Shown here one piece after another: positions 25,128-34,327 of a stretch of 40,255 bases of DNA (position 1 is the first letter of the stretch; the number at the start of each line of letters is the position of its first letter). Both the position numbers and the translations under genes were made by a program. Location: positions 1 through 40,255 of the forward strand of contig DATBTC010000012.1 of the NCBI GenBank assembly GCA_036559465.1. The letters are read 5' to 3'. Source of the stretch: JAHFPN01 sp036559465. GTDB lineage: Bacteria > Pseudomonadota > Alphaproteobacteria > Rhizobiales > Xanthobacteraceae. The notes beneath the pieces were generated by a model. That model saw nothing but the letters and a program-made list of their open reading frames with translations, was not told the DNA's origin and ran no database searches.

Positions 25128-26921
25128 ATGTTTGAGGCTCTCAAGCGCGAGTACAACTATCTGCGCGGGGCGTTGCGCACGCTCAAGATGACGACGCCGA
25201 TCGCGAAAACTCCGACGCGCGTCTTCCCCTTCGTCATGGAGGAGCTTGCCGCGAAATACGGCGACAAGGAAGCGCTGCTCTCCGACAAGGAGAGCTACAC
25301 CTATAAGCAGCTCGACGCCCGCGCCAATCAGTATGCGCGCTGGGCGCTGGCGCAGGGGGTCAAGAAGGGCGACGCGGTCTGCCTATTCATGCTGAACCGG
25401 CCGGAATATTTCATCTTCTGGCTTGGGCTCACCCGCATGGGCGCGGTCGTGGCGCTCATCAACACCAACTTGAGCGGCACACCGCTCGCCCACTGCGTCA
25501 CCATCGTGAAACCGAAGCACGTGGTCGTCGCCGCCGAGCTGCTCGGCGCCTACCGCACGGCGCAGTCGCAGGTCACCGGCGATCCGAAGGTTTGGACCTA
25601 CGGCGCCAACGACGCGGGTCTGGCGCGCATCGACGAAGCGGTGGCCAAGTTCGACGGCGGCCGTCTTTCGGAGACCGAGCGGGCCAAGCTCACCATCGAA
25701 GACCGCGCGCTCTTCATCTACACCAGCGGCACCACCGGCCTGCCGAAAGCCGCCAACATCAACCATTACCGCCTGATGCTGGCGACCCACGGTTTCTGCG
25801 GCGCGATGGGCGTGAAGCCGACCGACCGCATGTACGATTGCCTGCCGCTCTATCACACCAATGGCGGCGTGCTGGGGACCGGCGCGGTGCTGGTCGGCGG
25901 CGGCACCACCGTGATCCGCGAGAAGTTCTCCTCGCGCGAATTCTGGAACGACGTGGTGAAGTGGGACTGCACCATGTTCTTCTATATCGGCGAGCTGTGC
26001 CGTTATCTCGTGACCGCGCCGCCCTCGGAGGCCGAGAAGCGCCACAAGATCCGCCTCTGTTGCGGCAACGGCATGCGGCCGGACGTCTGGGGCCCGTTCC
26101 AGGCGCGCTATCACATCCCGCGCATTCTCGAGTTCTATGCGGCAACCGAAGGCAACGTCGCTTTCTTCAATTTCGGCAGCCATCCTGGCGCCGTCGGTCG
26201 GCTGCCGTGGTACCTCGCGCACCGCTTCCCTATCGCGGTGGTCGAGTTCGACATCGAAAAGGAACAGCCGGTGCGAGGGCCCGACGGCTTCTGCGTCAAA
26301 TGCGAAAATGGTGAGATCGGCGAAGTGATCGGCCAGATCATCAACGACCCCGACAAGCCCGCCAACCGCTTCGAGGGCTATGCTGACAAGGAAGCCACCG
26401 AAAAGAAGATCCTGCGCGACGTGTTCGCGAAGGGCGACGTCTATTTCCGCACCGGCGACCTGATGCGCCAGGACGAGCACGGCTTCTTCTATTTCATCGA
26501 CCGTATCGGCGACACCTTCCGCTGGAAGGGCGAGAACGTCGCGACCTCGGAAGTCTCCGAGGCGATCACCGTCTTCCCCGACGTCCTGGAGGCGAACGTC
26601 TACGGCGTGCACGTGCCCGGCTACGACGGCAAGGTCGGCATGGCCGCGGTGGTCACCGACGGCAAGCTCGACCTGAAGAAGCTGCGCGACTATCTCTCGG
26701 CCAATCTGCCCGAGTACGCCCAGCCCCTGTTCCTGCGCATCAAGAAGGAACTCGACGTCACCGGCACCTTCAAGCAGCGCAAGCTCGACCTGGTGAAGGA
26801 CGGCTTCGATCCAAGCAAGATCACCGACGATCTCTACTTCAACGACTTGAAGCAGAAGTCGATCCTTCCGCTCGACCCGGACCTGCACAAGAAGATCGTC
26901 GGCGGCACGATCCGGCTCTAA
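25128..26921 (+). CDS. FATP/FadD6-type long-chain acyl-CoA synthetase
   Basis: AMP-forming acyl-CoA ligase of 597 residues, thought to activate very long or long-chain fatty acids on entry. AMP motif is YTSGTTGLPK (198-207). The adenine segment FYAATEGNVAFFN, the TGDLMRQDEHGFFYFIDRIGD stretch and the FATP-like DTFRWKGENVAT segment distinguish this subgroup from FadD. The ribosome site GGGGAGGGA lies just before ATG 25128, with an 80-nt space upstream. DUF924 follows after 3 nt. With the thiolase nearby it fits fatty-acid or sterol-side-chain catabolism, but the genes are not all in one operon. Confidence 0.9.
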   Translation: MFEALKREYNYLRGALRTLKMTTPIAKTPTRVFPFVMEELAAKYGDKEALLSDKESYTYKQLDARANQYARWALAQGVKKGDAVCLFMLNRPEYFIFWLGLTRMGAVVALINTNLSGTPLAHCVTIVKPKHVVVAAELLGAYRTAQSQVTGDPKVWTYGANDAGLARIDEAVAKFDGGRLSETERAKLTIEDRALFIYTSGTTGLPKAANINHYRLMLATHGFCGAMGVKPTDRMYDCLPLYHTNGGVLGTGAVLVGGGTTVIREKFSSREFWNDVVKWDCTMFFYIGELCRYLVTAPPSEAEKRHKIRLCCGNGMRPDVWGPFQARYHIPRILEFYAATEGNVAFFNFGSHPGAVGRLPWYLAHRFPIAVVEFDIEKEQPVRGPDGFCVKCENGEIGEVIGQIINDPDKPANRFEGYADKEATEKKILRDVFAKGDVYFRTGDLMRQDEHGFFYFIDRIGDTFRWKGENVATSEVSEAITVFPDVLEANVYGVHVPGYDGKVGMAAVVTDGKLDLKKLRDYLSANLPEYAQPLFLRIKKELDVTGTFKQRKLDLVKDGFDPSKITDDLYFNDLKQKSILPLDPDLHKKIVGGTIRL

Positions 26922-26924
26922 CCG

Positions 26925-27467
26925 ATGCTGGCCGCGCCGGAGGCCGTGCTTTCCTTCTGGCGCGCTGCTGGCCCGAAGCGCTGGTTCGTGCAGGAACCGG
27001 CGTTCGACACGGAGATACGCGAGCGGTTTCTGGCGACCCACAAGGCGGCGGCAGCCGGCCGGCTATCGGGCTGGGAAGACACGGCCGAGGGTGCGCTCGC
27101 GCTCCTGCTCGTGCTGGATCAGTTTCCGCGCAACATGTTCCGCGGCTCCGCGCGCGCATTCTCGACCGACCCGCTCGCGCTCGCGACCACTCTCCGCGCT
27201 ATCGAGCGCGGTTTCGATCGAGCTATTCCCATGCCCGAGCGGAATTTCTTCTATCTGCCGTTCGAGCACAGCGAAAATCTCGCAGACCAGGAACGCGGCG
27301 TCGCGCTCACCGAAGCGACCGGTGATGCCGAGGCGGTGAAATGGGCCAAGGTTCACCTCGATGTGATCCGCCTCTTCGGCCGTTTCCCGCACCGGAATGC
27401 GGCGCTTGGCCGCGTTTCCACGCCCGAGGAAATCGCCTTCCTCGAAGGCGGCGGCTTTCGCGCCTGA
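26925..27467 (+). CDS. DUF924 family protein
   Basis: 180-residue soluble protein of the DUF924 family, an all-helical TPR-like fold without known activity. The signature LDQFPRNMFRGSARAFSTDP (about residues 65-84) and NFFYLPFEHSE (about 105-115) are clear. It begins three bases after the acyl-CoA synthetase stop, so it is probably cotranscribed. Family members are common in alphaproteobacteria, often as single genes. Confidence 0.85.
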   Translation: MLAAPEAVLSFWRAAGPKRWFVQEPAFDTEIRERFLATHKAAAAGRLSGWEDTAEGALALLLVLDQFPRNMFRGSARAFSTDPLALATTLRAIERGFDRAIPMPERNFFYLPFEHSENLADQERGVALTEATGDAEAVKWAKVHLDVIRLFGRFPHRNAALGRVSTPEEIAFLEGGGFRA

Positions 27468-27654
27468 CCCAGGCCGACGCTTAAGATTAACGGGAGCTTT
27501 CAGTTGTCGCGTCACCACGCGCCGGCGCATGCAATGCATGGGTCCGGAGGCTTGGTAAACGCGCGCTCGCGGCGCTTTGCCCAAGAGTTTCTTAATGCGG
27601 CTTTGATAAATGCAATCAAGCGCAAATCAAAGAATAGGCGCGGAGGCAGTCACC

Positions 27655-29034
27655 GTGGCGGTCGTTCTTCCGGGCGAAGCGGATCCCCGCGACGTGCGCG
27701 CGAGCGCGTGCCGGGCCTATTCGCGCGCCGTTGCGCTCTTTACCGACGGCAGCGACTATTCTATCGCGCGCCGCGTCGCCGGCACCGCGTTCCTGATCCG
27801 GGTGGCTTCCGCCGCCGTCGTGTTTCTGACCCAGGTCGTGCTCGCGCGCTGGATGGGCCGCTTCGAATTCGGCGTATATGTCTATGTCTGGACCTGGGTG
27901 CTTCTGCTCGGCGCGCTGGTCTCGCTCGGCCTTCCCTCCGCGGCGCAGCGCTTCATTCCCGAATATATCTGCCTCGGCGAACTCGATCGCCTGCGCGGCT
28001 TCCTGTTCGGCAGCCGCTGGCTCTCCTTCGGACTCGGCACGGCCGCGGCGGCCATCGGCATCGCGCTCGTACTGCTGTTCCGGCAGAATCTGGAATCCTA
28101 TTACTTCGTTCCGTTCGTGCTCGCCTGCCTGTGTCTGCCGATCTATGCAGTGACCGACACCCAGGACGGCATCGCGCGCTCGTTCAACTGGATCGATCTC
28201 GCGCTTGTGCCGGCCTATCTCGCGCGGCCGGTCTTGATTCTGCTCGTTATGGTGATCGCGCACCTGTTCGGCGCGCCGGCCACGGCGGTAGCCGCAATGA
28301 TCGCAGCCACCGTCGCGGTCTGGGTGACGTCGCTTGCGCAACTCCTTCTGCTCAATCGCCGGCTCAAGCGGGAGACTGCACCCGGTCCGCGCGCCTACGA
28401 GCAGCGCGTGTGGCTGAAGACTTCGCTGCCGATTTTCATGGTCGGCGGCTTCTATTTCCTGCTGACCTATACCGACATCCTGGTGCTCGAGGCGTTTGTG
28501 GGGCCGAGCGAAGTCGCGGTTTACTACGCGGCGACCAAGACGCTTTCGCTAGTCGCCTTCGTCTATTTCTCTGTCTCGGCCGCGACCGCGCACCGCTTCA
28601 GTGAGTATCATGTGGCCGGCGCACGCGAGAAGCTCGAGACTTTCCTCGCCAATGCGATCCAGTGGACGTTCTGGCCCTCGCTCCTCGGCACACTGGCGCT
28701 GCTCGCGATCGGCAAGCCGGTGCTTTCGCTGTTCGGCGAAGGTTTCGATCAGGGCTACCCCCTGATGTTCGTGCTCGCCGTCGGCCTGCTCGCGCGCGCC
28801 TCGGTCGGCCCGGTCGAGCGGCTCCTCAATATGGTGGGCGAGCAGCGCATCTGCGCCATGGTCTATGCCGCGGCTTTCGGTTTCAATCTCGTGCTTTGCC
28901 TGCTTCTGGTGAAGCCCTTCGGGCCGCTCGGCGCAGCCATCGCCACCGCGAGCGCGCTCGTTCTCGAATCGATCCTGCTCTTCGTCGTCACCAAACGAAG
29001 GCTCGGCCTCCATGTCTTTGTCTGGCACCGGTAA
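27655..29034 (+). CDS. Polysaccharide/lipid-linked oligosaccharide flippase (MATE/Wzx-like)
   Basis: Integral membrane protein of about 459 residues with roughly twelve spans, in the polysaccharide-biosynthesis (MOP) superfamily that translocates undecaprenyl-linked glycans. Typical features are VVLARWMGRFEFGVYVYVWT early on and the family's conserved middle KTSLPIFMVGGFYFLLTYTDILVLE. GTG 27655 is preferred because GGAGG (27642-27646) lies 8 nt upstream; ATG 27610 would add 15 residues. The preceding 187 nt are noncoding and contain a 13-bp palindrome (CATGCA-A-TGCATG, 27528-27540). The end overlaps the acyltransferase gene by 23 nt. No glycosyltransferase is adjacent. Confidence 0.82.
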   Translation: MAVVLPGEADPRDVRASACRAYSRAVALFTDGSDYSIARRVAGTAFLIRVASAAVVFLTQVVLARWMGRFEFGVYVYVWTWVLLLGALVSLGLPSAAQRFIPEYICLGELDRLRGFLFGSRWLSFGLGTAAAAIGIALVLLFRQNLESYYFVPFVLACLCLPIYAVTDTQDGIARSFNWIDLALVPAYLARPVLILLVMVIAHLFGAPATAVAAMIAATVAVWVTSLAQLLLLNRRLKRETAPGPRAYEQRVWLKTSLPIFMVGGFYFLLTYTDILVLEAFVGPSEVAVYYAATKTLSLVAFVYFSVSAATAHRFSEYHVAGAREKLETFLANAIQWTFWPSLLGTLALLAIGKPVLSLFGEGFDQGYPLMFVLAVGLLARASVGPVERLLNMVGEQRICAMVYAAAFGFNLVLCLLLVKPFGPLGAAIATASALVLESILLFVVTKRRLGLHVFVWHR

Positions 29035-30265
29035 GGCTTGGCCTTCGGCCGCCCGCTCGATCGCGGCGTATTTTCCGCCGATCGCGACCCCTTTTTTTCG
29101 GCGGCAGACGAGCGCGGCGCCCAAGCGCAAAGTCGCGATCCTCGCGCCCCACAGTGACGGTCTCTCCATCGAGTGGAAGTCGCTGACGCGCCTCGACGCC
29201 GGCGATACCGAACGTCTTCGCGATCTCTCTGCGCGCGCGCTGCAGCCCAACGTCTTCTATGAGCCGGAATATCTCCTCGCCGCGCGGAGCCTTGCGTTGG
29301 CCGAGGGCGCCGGCGTCCTGCTCGTCGGCTCCGCTGGCCGGCTGATCGGTGCGCTTGCCGGTCGCATCGAAGGCCTTGCTTATGGTCGGCCGGTGACGAC
29401 CTTCGTCGCTTGGGAGCTGCCCTACGCGCCGCTTTCGGTTCCACTCGTCGACCGCGAAGCGGCCGACGTAGCGGTAGACGCGTTCTTGAACGAGATGCCG
29501 CGCCTTCCGGGCAATCCGCGCGTGGCGCTTTTCCGGCTGATGGATCGGGAGGGGCCGTTCGCGCGCGTGCTGGCCGACCGGCTCTATAGCCGCATGAAGC
29601 AGCCGCACGCGCTCGATCCGCACCGACGCGCGGCGCTCATTCCGGGCGAAGCCGATCCGCTCAAGGGCGTATCGCAGAAGCGCCTGAAGGAATTGCGCCG
29701 TCAGCGTGCGCGTCTGTCCGAGAATGGCGCGCTTACGCACGACACGGTGACGGGCGAGGGGATCGAGGCTGCTGTCGAGGCTTATCTCAAGCTCGAAGCC
29801 TCCGGCTGGAAGGGCCGGATCGGCGCTGCGGCTAGTGTATCCGGCGCCGGGCATTTCCTCGCCGAGGCCGTTATCGGCCTGGCGCGCGAGGGCAAGGCGC
29901 GGATCGATTTTCTGAAGCTCGACGGCAACGCCATCGCCGCCACGATCCTGCTCTTTTCCGGCAATCGCGCCTGGTTCTGGAAGACCGCCTATGACGAGAA
30001 TTACGCGCGCTTCTCGCCGGGCGTACTGCTGGCGCTCGAATTGACCGAGACGCTCGGCCGCGATCGCAGGGTCGCGTTCGTCGATTCCTGCGCCGTTGCC
30101 GGCCACCCGATGATTGACCACCTGTGGCGCGGCCGTATCGAAGTCGCCGACTGGATCGTGCCGCTCGCCGACGCGTCTTCGGCTACGCTGGCGTTTGCCG
30201 CGGAGAAATTCCGCCGCGCCGCGCTCAAGCCCATCAAATCGCTGCGCGACAAATTGCGCGGCTAA
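29012..30265 (+). CDS. GNAT/FemAB-like (BioF2/CelD family) acyltransferase
   Basis: 417-residue cytoplasmic protein of the Acetyltransf_6 group, related to CelD and FemAB proteins often found with exopolysaccharide genes. The diagnostic C-terminal half is seen: SQKRLKELRRQRARL (about 222-236), LKLEASGWKGR, then FLKLDGNAIAATILLFSGNRAWFWKTAYDENYARFSPGVLL (about 305-345), the GNAT core. It overlaps the flippase gene by 23 nt, which ties it to the same process, probably acylation of a surface glycan precursor. That role is inferred. It ends adjacent to the convergent acyl-CoA ligase. Confidence 0.75.
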   Translation: MSLSGTGKAWPSAARSIAAYFPPIATPFFRRQTSAAPKRKVAILAPHSDGLSIEWKSLTRLDAGDTERLRDLSARALQPNVFYEPEYLLAARSLALAEGAGVLLVGSAGRLIGALAGRIEGLAYGRPVTTFVAWELPYAPLSVPLVDREAADVAVDAFLNEMPRLPGNPRVALFRLMDREGPFARVLADRLYSRMKQPHALDPHRRAALIPGEADPLKGVSQKRLKELRRQRARLSENGALTHDTVTGEGIEAAVEAYLKLEASGWKGRIGAAASVSGAGHFLAEAVIGLAREGKARIDFLKLDGNAIAATILLFSGNRAWFWKTAYDENYARFSPGVLLALELTETLGRDRRVAFVDSCAVAGHPMIDHLWRGRIEVADWIVPLADASSATLAFAAEKFRRAALKPIKSLRDKLRG

Positions 30266-31876
30266 TCAGGCCTGCTCGCGCAGCGCCCGTCGGATCACTT
30301 TCCCCGTCGTCGTCATCGGCATTTGATCGACGAAGGCGACCTCGCGTGGATATTCGTGTGCCGAAAGCCGCGTGCGCACAAATGCTTGAATCTCGGCGGC
30401 CAACGCATCGGACGGCGCAAAGCCCGGCTTCAACGTCACGAACGCTTTTACGATCTCGGTGCGCACCGGGTCGGGCTTGCCCACCGCCGCCGCCAGCGCG
30501 ACGGCCGGGTGCTTGATCAGGCAATCCTCGATCTCGCCCGGGCCGATGCGGTAGCCCGCCGAAGTAATCACGTCGTCGTCGCGGCCGACGAAGCGCACAT
30601 AGCCTTCGTCGTCAGCCTCGCCCTGGTCGCCGGTCGTCATCCAGTCGCCGATGAACTTGTCGCGTGTTGCGTCCGGCCGTTTCCAGTATTCGAGAAACAT
30701 GACGGGGTCTGGCCGCTTCACAGCGATCTGGCCGAGCTCGCCCGGATTGCAGATGGAGCCGTCGGGGCGGATCACTGCGACCTCATGGCCGGGCACCGGC
30801 TTGCCGATATAGCCGGGCTTGGTGATGCCGATAGCGCCGCAGGCCGAAAGCACGATGTTGCACTCAGTTTGGCCGTAGAACTCGTTGATGGTGAGACCGA
30901 GCGTCTCGCGGCCCCATTCGTAAGTCTGGATGCCGAGCGCCTCGCCACCGGAGCCCAGTGTGCGCAGCGTGAGCTTCTGCTTCGGCTTGCCCGCGGCACG
31001 CAGCATGCGCAGCGCCGTCGGCGGAATGAAGGTGTTGCGCACTTCAGCCTCCGCCATCAACGCGAAGGCCTCCTCGGGATCGAATTTCTCGGATTTCTTC
31101 GCCACCACCGGCACGCCGAAGGCGAGGCCTGGGAGCAGAATGTTCAAAAGTCCGCCGGCCCAGGCCCAGTCCGCCGGCGTCCACATCCGGTCGCCGGGTT
31201 TGGGGAAAAATTCGTGGTGTGTCTGCACGCCCGGAAAATGCCCGAGCAACACGCGGTGCCCATGCAGCGCGCCCTTGGGCGGCCCGGTGGTGCCCGACGT
31301 ATAGACCATGAGCGCCGGCTCGTCGGCGGAAGTATCGACCGGCGTGAAACTGTCGGACGCCTTCGCGAGCGTCTCGGTGAAATCGAGCGCGCTATCGGCG
31401 GCGCCGTCGATCGAGAGAACGTGCTTCAGCTCAGGGATGTCATCCCGGATTTGTGAGAGCTTCGCGATCCCCGCCGCGTTGGTGATCGCCGCCCGCGCGC
31501 CCGCATTGCCGAGCCGGTAAGAGAGTGCCTCAACGCCGAACAACGACGCGAGCGGCAGCGCTATGCCGCCCAACTTATAGATCGCCAGATGTGCGATCGC
31601 GGTTTCCGTGGTCTGCGGCAGGATGATCGCGACTCGGTCGCCGCGTGCGATCCCGAGCGCGCGCAGCGCGTTGGCGAGCCGGTTCGATTGCTCACGCAGG
31701 CGGCCATAGGTGACGGTATCGAAGCCGCCTTCCGTTCGCCGCACGATGAGCGCGGTTTTGTCCGGCTCGCGCGCGGCCCATTTGTCGCAGGCATCGACGC
31801 CGATGTTGTAGCGGGCCGGAATCTGCCAGCGGAACGCAGCGCGCAGACGCTCGTAATCGTAGATTTCAGGGAGCAT
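30266..31876 (-). CDS. AMP-dependent acyl-CoA synthetase (short/medium-chain or aromatic acid ligase)
   Basis: AMP-forming acid:CoA ligase of 536 residues. AMP motif YTSGTTGPPKG (192-202), adenine-binding segment INEFYGQTECN, hinge WMTTGDQGEADDEGYVRFVGRDDDVI and C-terminal catalytic lysine K526 in TTTGKVIRRAL are intact. The sequence resembles ACSM/propionyl- and benzoate-CoA-ligase-like enzymes more than acetyl-CoA synthetase, whose N-terminal domain is longer. Substrate is uncertain. It is transcribed away from the MetF-like operon. The CAP lipoprotein gene lies 24 nt upstream on the same strand, so they may form a two-gene unit. Confidence 0.87.
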   Translation of the reverse strand: MLPEIYDYERLRAAFRWQIPARYNIGVDACDKWAAREPDKTALIVRRTEGGFDTVTYGRLREQSNRLANALRALGIARGDRVAIILPQTTETAIAHLAIYKLGGIALPLASLFGVEALSYRLGNAGARAAITNAAGIAKLSQIRDDIPELKHVLSIDGAADSALDFTETLAKASDSFTPVDTSADEPALMVYTSGTTGPPKGALHGHRVLLGHFPGVQTHHEFFPKPGDRMWTPADWAWAGGLLNILLPGLAFGVPVVAKKSEKFDPEEAFALMAEAEVRNTFIPPTALRMLRAAGKPKQKLTLRTLGSGGEALGIQTYEWGRETLGLTINEFYGQTECNIVLSACGAIGITKPGYIGKPVPGHEVAVIRPDGSICNPGELGQIAVKRPDPVMFLEYWKRPDATRDKFIGDWMTTGDQGEADDEGYVRFVGRDDDVITSAGYRIGPGEIEDCLIKHPAVALAAAVGKPDPVRTEIVKAFVTLKPGFAPSDALAAEIQAFVRTRLSAHEYPREVAFVDQMPMTTTGKVIRRALREQA

Positions 31877-31900
31877 CGGCGCCTCGTGCGGGGCGAAACG

Positions 31901-32422
31901 CTAGCGCGGCCGGTCCGGCTCCGCCAGTATCAGCGCCCAGAACACCTTGTACTTTGAATTGGGCGCATAAGCGGTGGCGATGCCGAAGCGCGTAGCGCCG
32001 GGCAGCAGCATGTTCTTGTCGTGCGAAGGCGAGTCGCGCCAGCCGGAAAAGGCTTCGGCGAGCGTATGGTAGCCCGCTCCGATGTTCTCGGCGGCACGCA
32101 CGGCGTCGTAGTTCGAGGCCTTGAGCCGCTGGATGAAGCCGCGTCCGCCTGGGTCATGGGTGAGCTTGTCGATCGCGGCCATGCGCCGCGCTTGATCCGT
32201 GGCAAGCGCCATGAGCCGATCGTCCGGCGCAAGCGCCGGCAGGCCCTTGGCGCGGCGGTAATCGGAGAGCATGGAGGCCGCGGCTGGAACGTTTACTTGC
32301 GTGCCCGGCCGGGCGAGGTTCTCGTAAAAGGGCGGGGATTTGTCGACTTCGAATGCGGTGCCGCACGCAGCAAGCGACAGCGCCGCTAGCAGGCCTGCAA
32401 CCGGCAAGGGGGAAAGCCGCAT
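31901..32422 (-). CDS. CAP-domain (SCP/PR-1-like) lipoprotein
   Basis: 173-residue secreted protein with a lipoprotein signal: hydrophobic core followed by the lipobox LAAC (Cys20). The CAP fold is recognisable in MLSDYRRAKGLPALAPDDRLMALATDQA, LTHDPGGRGF, and the central motif RAAENIGAGYHTLAEAFSGW with DSPSHDKNML (HNxxM-like metal/active-site region). Function is unknown; bacterial CAP proteins have been linked to envelope maintenance or sterol/lipid binding. It is divergent from the MetF-like gene with 120 nt between them, where I find no convincing promoter. Confidence 0.8.
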   Translation of the reverse strand: MRLSPLPVAGLLAALSLAACGTAFEVDKSPPFYENLARPGTQVNVPAAASMLSDYRRAKGLPALAPDDRLMALATDQARRMAAIDKLTHDPGGRGFIQRLKASNYDAVRAAENIGAGYHTLAEAFSGWRDSPSHDKNMLLPGATRFGIATAYAPNSKYKVFWALILAEPDRPR

Positions 32423-32542
32423 GGGCCGCCTAGTAGCAGGGTTGGGCAGTGGGCGCGAGCGGCAGGAGCCGCAACTATCGCTGCCAATTCTTTTCTCCGC
32501 GCCGTTCTGCTATCGCATCCTTGTCGTTTTTGTGAGTAGCCA

Positions 32543-33526
32543 ATGACCGAACCGAACGGACCAAGCGCCGCCTCCGGGCATCTCGAGGATCGCCTGCGCG
32601 CGGGTGGCTTCGTCGTCACCGCCGAAATCACACCGCCGGTCTCCGCGAGCCGCGACGATCTGATCGCCAAGGCCTTGCCGCTCAAAGGTCTGGCCGACGC
32701 TGTTAACGTCACCGACGCGGCCGGCGCCCGCGCCCATATGAGTTCGCTCGCGGCTGCTGCCATCCTGATCGAGAACGGGATCGAGCCGATCGTCCAGTTT
32801 ACCTGCCGCGACCGAAACCGGATCGCGCTGCAGGGCGACCTGCTCGGCGCTGCGGCGCTCGGTGTGCGCAATATGCTGGTGTTGCGCGGCGACGATCCCA
32901 AGGCCGGCGACCAGCCCGACGCCAAGCCGGTGTTTGATCTCGAATCGCGCCAGCTGATGGAAACCGCCGTCGGCATTCGCGACCGCAACGAGCTGCCCTC
33001 CGGCCGCAAGGTTTCCGGCAAGGCGAAGTTCTTCATCGGCGCTGCTGACGCACCGATGGATCCAAAACCCGACTGGAAGCCGAATTCGCTGCGGCAGAAG
33101 ATCGAGTCCGGAGCGCAGTTCGCGCAGACCCAGTTCTGCATGGACCCGGCGGTCGTGCGCCGCTACATGCGCCGCCTCGAGGAAGAGGGACTCGGCGGCA
33201 AGCTCTATTTCCTGATCGGCATCGCGCCGCTGCGCACTGCAAAGTCCGCGAGCTGGATGCGCGAGCATTTGTTCGGGACCATCATCTCCGACGAGATCGT
33301 GAAGCGCATGGAGAGCGCGGCCGATCCCGAATCCGAAGGCCGCAAGATCGCAGTCGAACTGATCGCGCAACTGGCGGCAATCCCCGGCATATCCGGTGCC
33401 CATGTGATGGCACCCAACAATGAAAAGGCGCTGCCGGAAGTACTCGAGCAAGCATCCAAACTCACGCGCCGCCCGGCGACGAGGCCAAGCGTCACCGGCG
33501 TGAGCGCGGATTTCGCGGGCGTCTGA
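32543..33526 (+). CDS. Methylenetetrahydrofolate reductase (MetF-like)
   Basis: Flavoprotein of the MTHFR family, 327 residues, a single catalytic barrel without the eukaryotic regulatory domain. Visible landmarks are VTAEITPPVSASRDDLIAKA at the N-terminus, PIVQFTCRDRNRIALQGDLLGA (folate/flavin-binding strand), LVLRGDDP, and FAQTQFCMDPAVVRRYMRRL. It heads the rightward operon with the hydrolase 18 nt downstream. MetF paralogues placed in catabolic operons elsewhere process one-carbon units from demethylation (for example O-demethylation of aromatics), so this one may not be the methionine-pathway enzyme. That is inferred from context only. Confidence 0.85.
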   Translation: MTEPNGPSAASGHLEDRLRAGGFVVTAEITPPVSASRDDLIAKALPLKGLADAVNVTDAAGARAHMSSLAAAAILIENGIEPIVQFTCRDRNRIALQGDLLGAAALGVRNMLVLRGDDPKAGDQPDAKPVFDLESRQLMETAVGIRDRNELPSGRKVSGKAKFFIGAADAPMDPKPDWKPNSLRQKIESGAQFAQTQFCMDPAVVRRYMRRLEEEGLGGKLYFLIGIAPLRTAKSASWMREHLFGTIISDEIVKRMESAADPESEGRKIAVELIAQLAAIPGISGAHVMAPNNEKALPEVLEQASKLTRRPATRPSVTGVSADFAGV

Positions 33527-33544
33527 CCGGCGGGAACGGGAACG

Positions 33545-34327
33545 ATGGCGCATCGCGAAAGCTTCGAAACCTTCGACGGCTGTAAAATCCGCATGATGCG
33601 CGGCGGCAAGGGTGCGCCGCTCCTGTATCTCCACGGCGCGCGCGGTTTGAGCACATGGGCGCCGTTCATGGAGCAGCTTTCGCAGAGCTTCGATGTGATC
33701 GTGCCGGAGCACCCGGGCTACGGCGCTTCGGGCACACCGGAATGGCTCGATACTATCGGCGACCTTGCATACTTCTACATGGATGTGATCAAGGCGCTGA
33801 AGTTGGAGCGCATCGTACTCGTCGGTTCCTCGCTCGGCGGCTGGCTTGCCGCCGAGATCGCGGTGCGCTCGACGCAACGGCTCAAATCGCTCGTGCTCTC
33901 GGCCGCCGCTGGCATCCACGTGAAGGGCCTCAGCAAGGGCGACTTCTTCCTGTGGTCGCGTGAGGAAAGCGCGCGCAATCTCTTCTACGACCAGAAATTC
34001 GCCGACCAATTGCTGGCGCAACCGGTCGCGGACGAACTGCAGATGACCGAGGCCAAGAACCGGCTGATCTCGGCCAAGCTCGGCTGGCAGCCGCGGCTCT
34101 ATAATCCGCACCTTTATAAGTGGCTGCACCGGATCGACGTGCCGACGCTTCTGCTCTGGGGCGACGACGACAAGGTGATCCCGCCCGGCTACGGCCCGGC
34201 CTACCAGAAACTGATTCCGGGCTCGAAGCTCGAGATATTCAAGAATTGCGGACACGTGCCGCAGGTCGAGCGCGCGGACGACTGGGTCGGCAAGATCGTC
34301 GCGTTCGCCAAGGAGGCCGGCCGATGA
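33545..34327 (+). CDS. Alpha/beta hydrolase paired with LLM-2
   Basis: 260-residue alpha/beta-fold hydrolase. Oxyanion segment LYLHGARG (27-34), nucleophile S96 in GSSLGG, acid in LWGDDDKVIPP (about D207-D209) and base H237 in NCGHVPQVERA. It is homologous to the hydrolase at 13283-14059; both share HPG(Y/F)GxSG, a DxxxxLKLxR stretch and WGD(E/D)DKxIP, but overall they are well diverged. The stop overlaps the LLM-2 start by four bases, so the pair is translationally coupled, which supports consecutive steps. Confidence 0.88.
   Translation: MAHRESFETFDGCKIRMMRGGKGAPLLYLHGARGLSTWAPFMEQLSQSFDVIVPEHPGYGASGTPEWLDTIGDLAYFYMDVIKALKLERIVLVGSSLGGWLAAEIAVRSTQRLKSLVLSAAAGIHVKGLSKGDFFLWSREESARNLFYDQKFADQLLAQPVADELQMTEAKNRLISAKLGWQPRLYNPHLYKWLHRIDVPTLLLWGDDDKVIPPGYGPAYQKLIPGSKLEIFKNCGHVPQVERADDWVGKIVAFAKEAGR

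Noticed and set aside
25383..27041. 552-codon minus-strand open frame opposite the FadD6-type gene
   Set aside because: High-GC codon bias leaves the antisense frame open. The plus strand encodes a complete acyl-CoA synthetase with all motifs.
32510..34255. 581-codon minus-strand open frame opposite the MetF-like and hydrolase genes
   Set aside because: Same antisense effect; it spans two clear plus-strand genes and has no recognisable domain.
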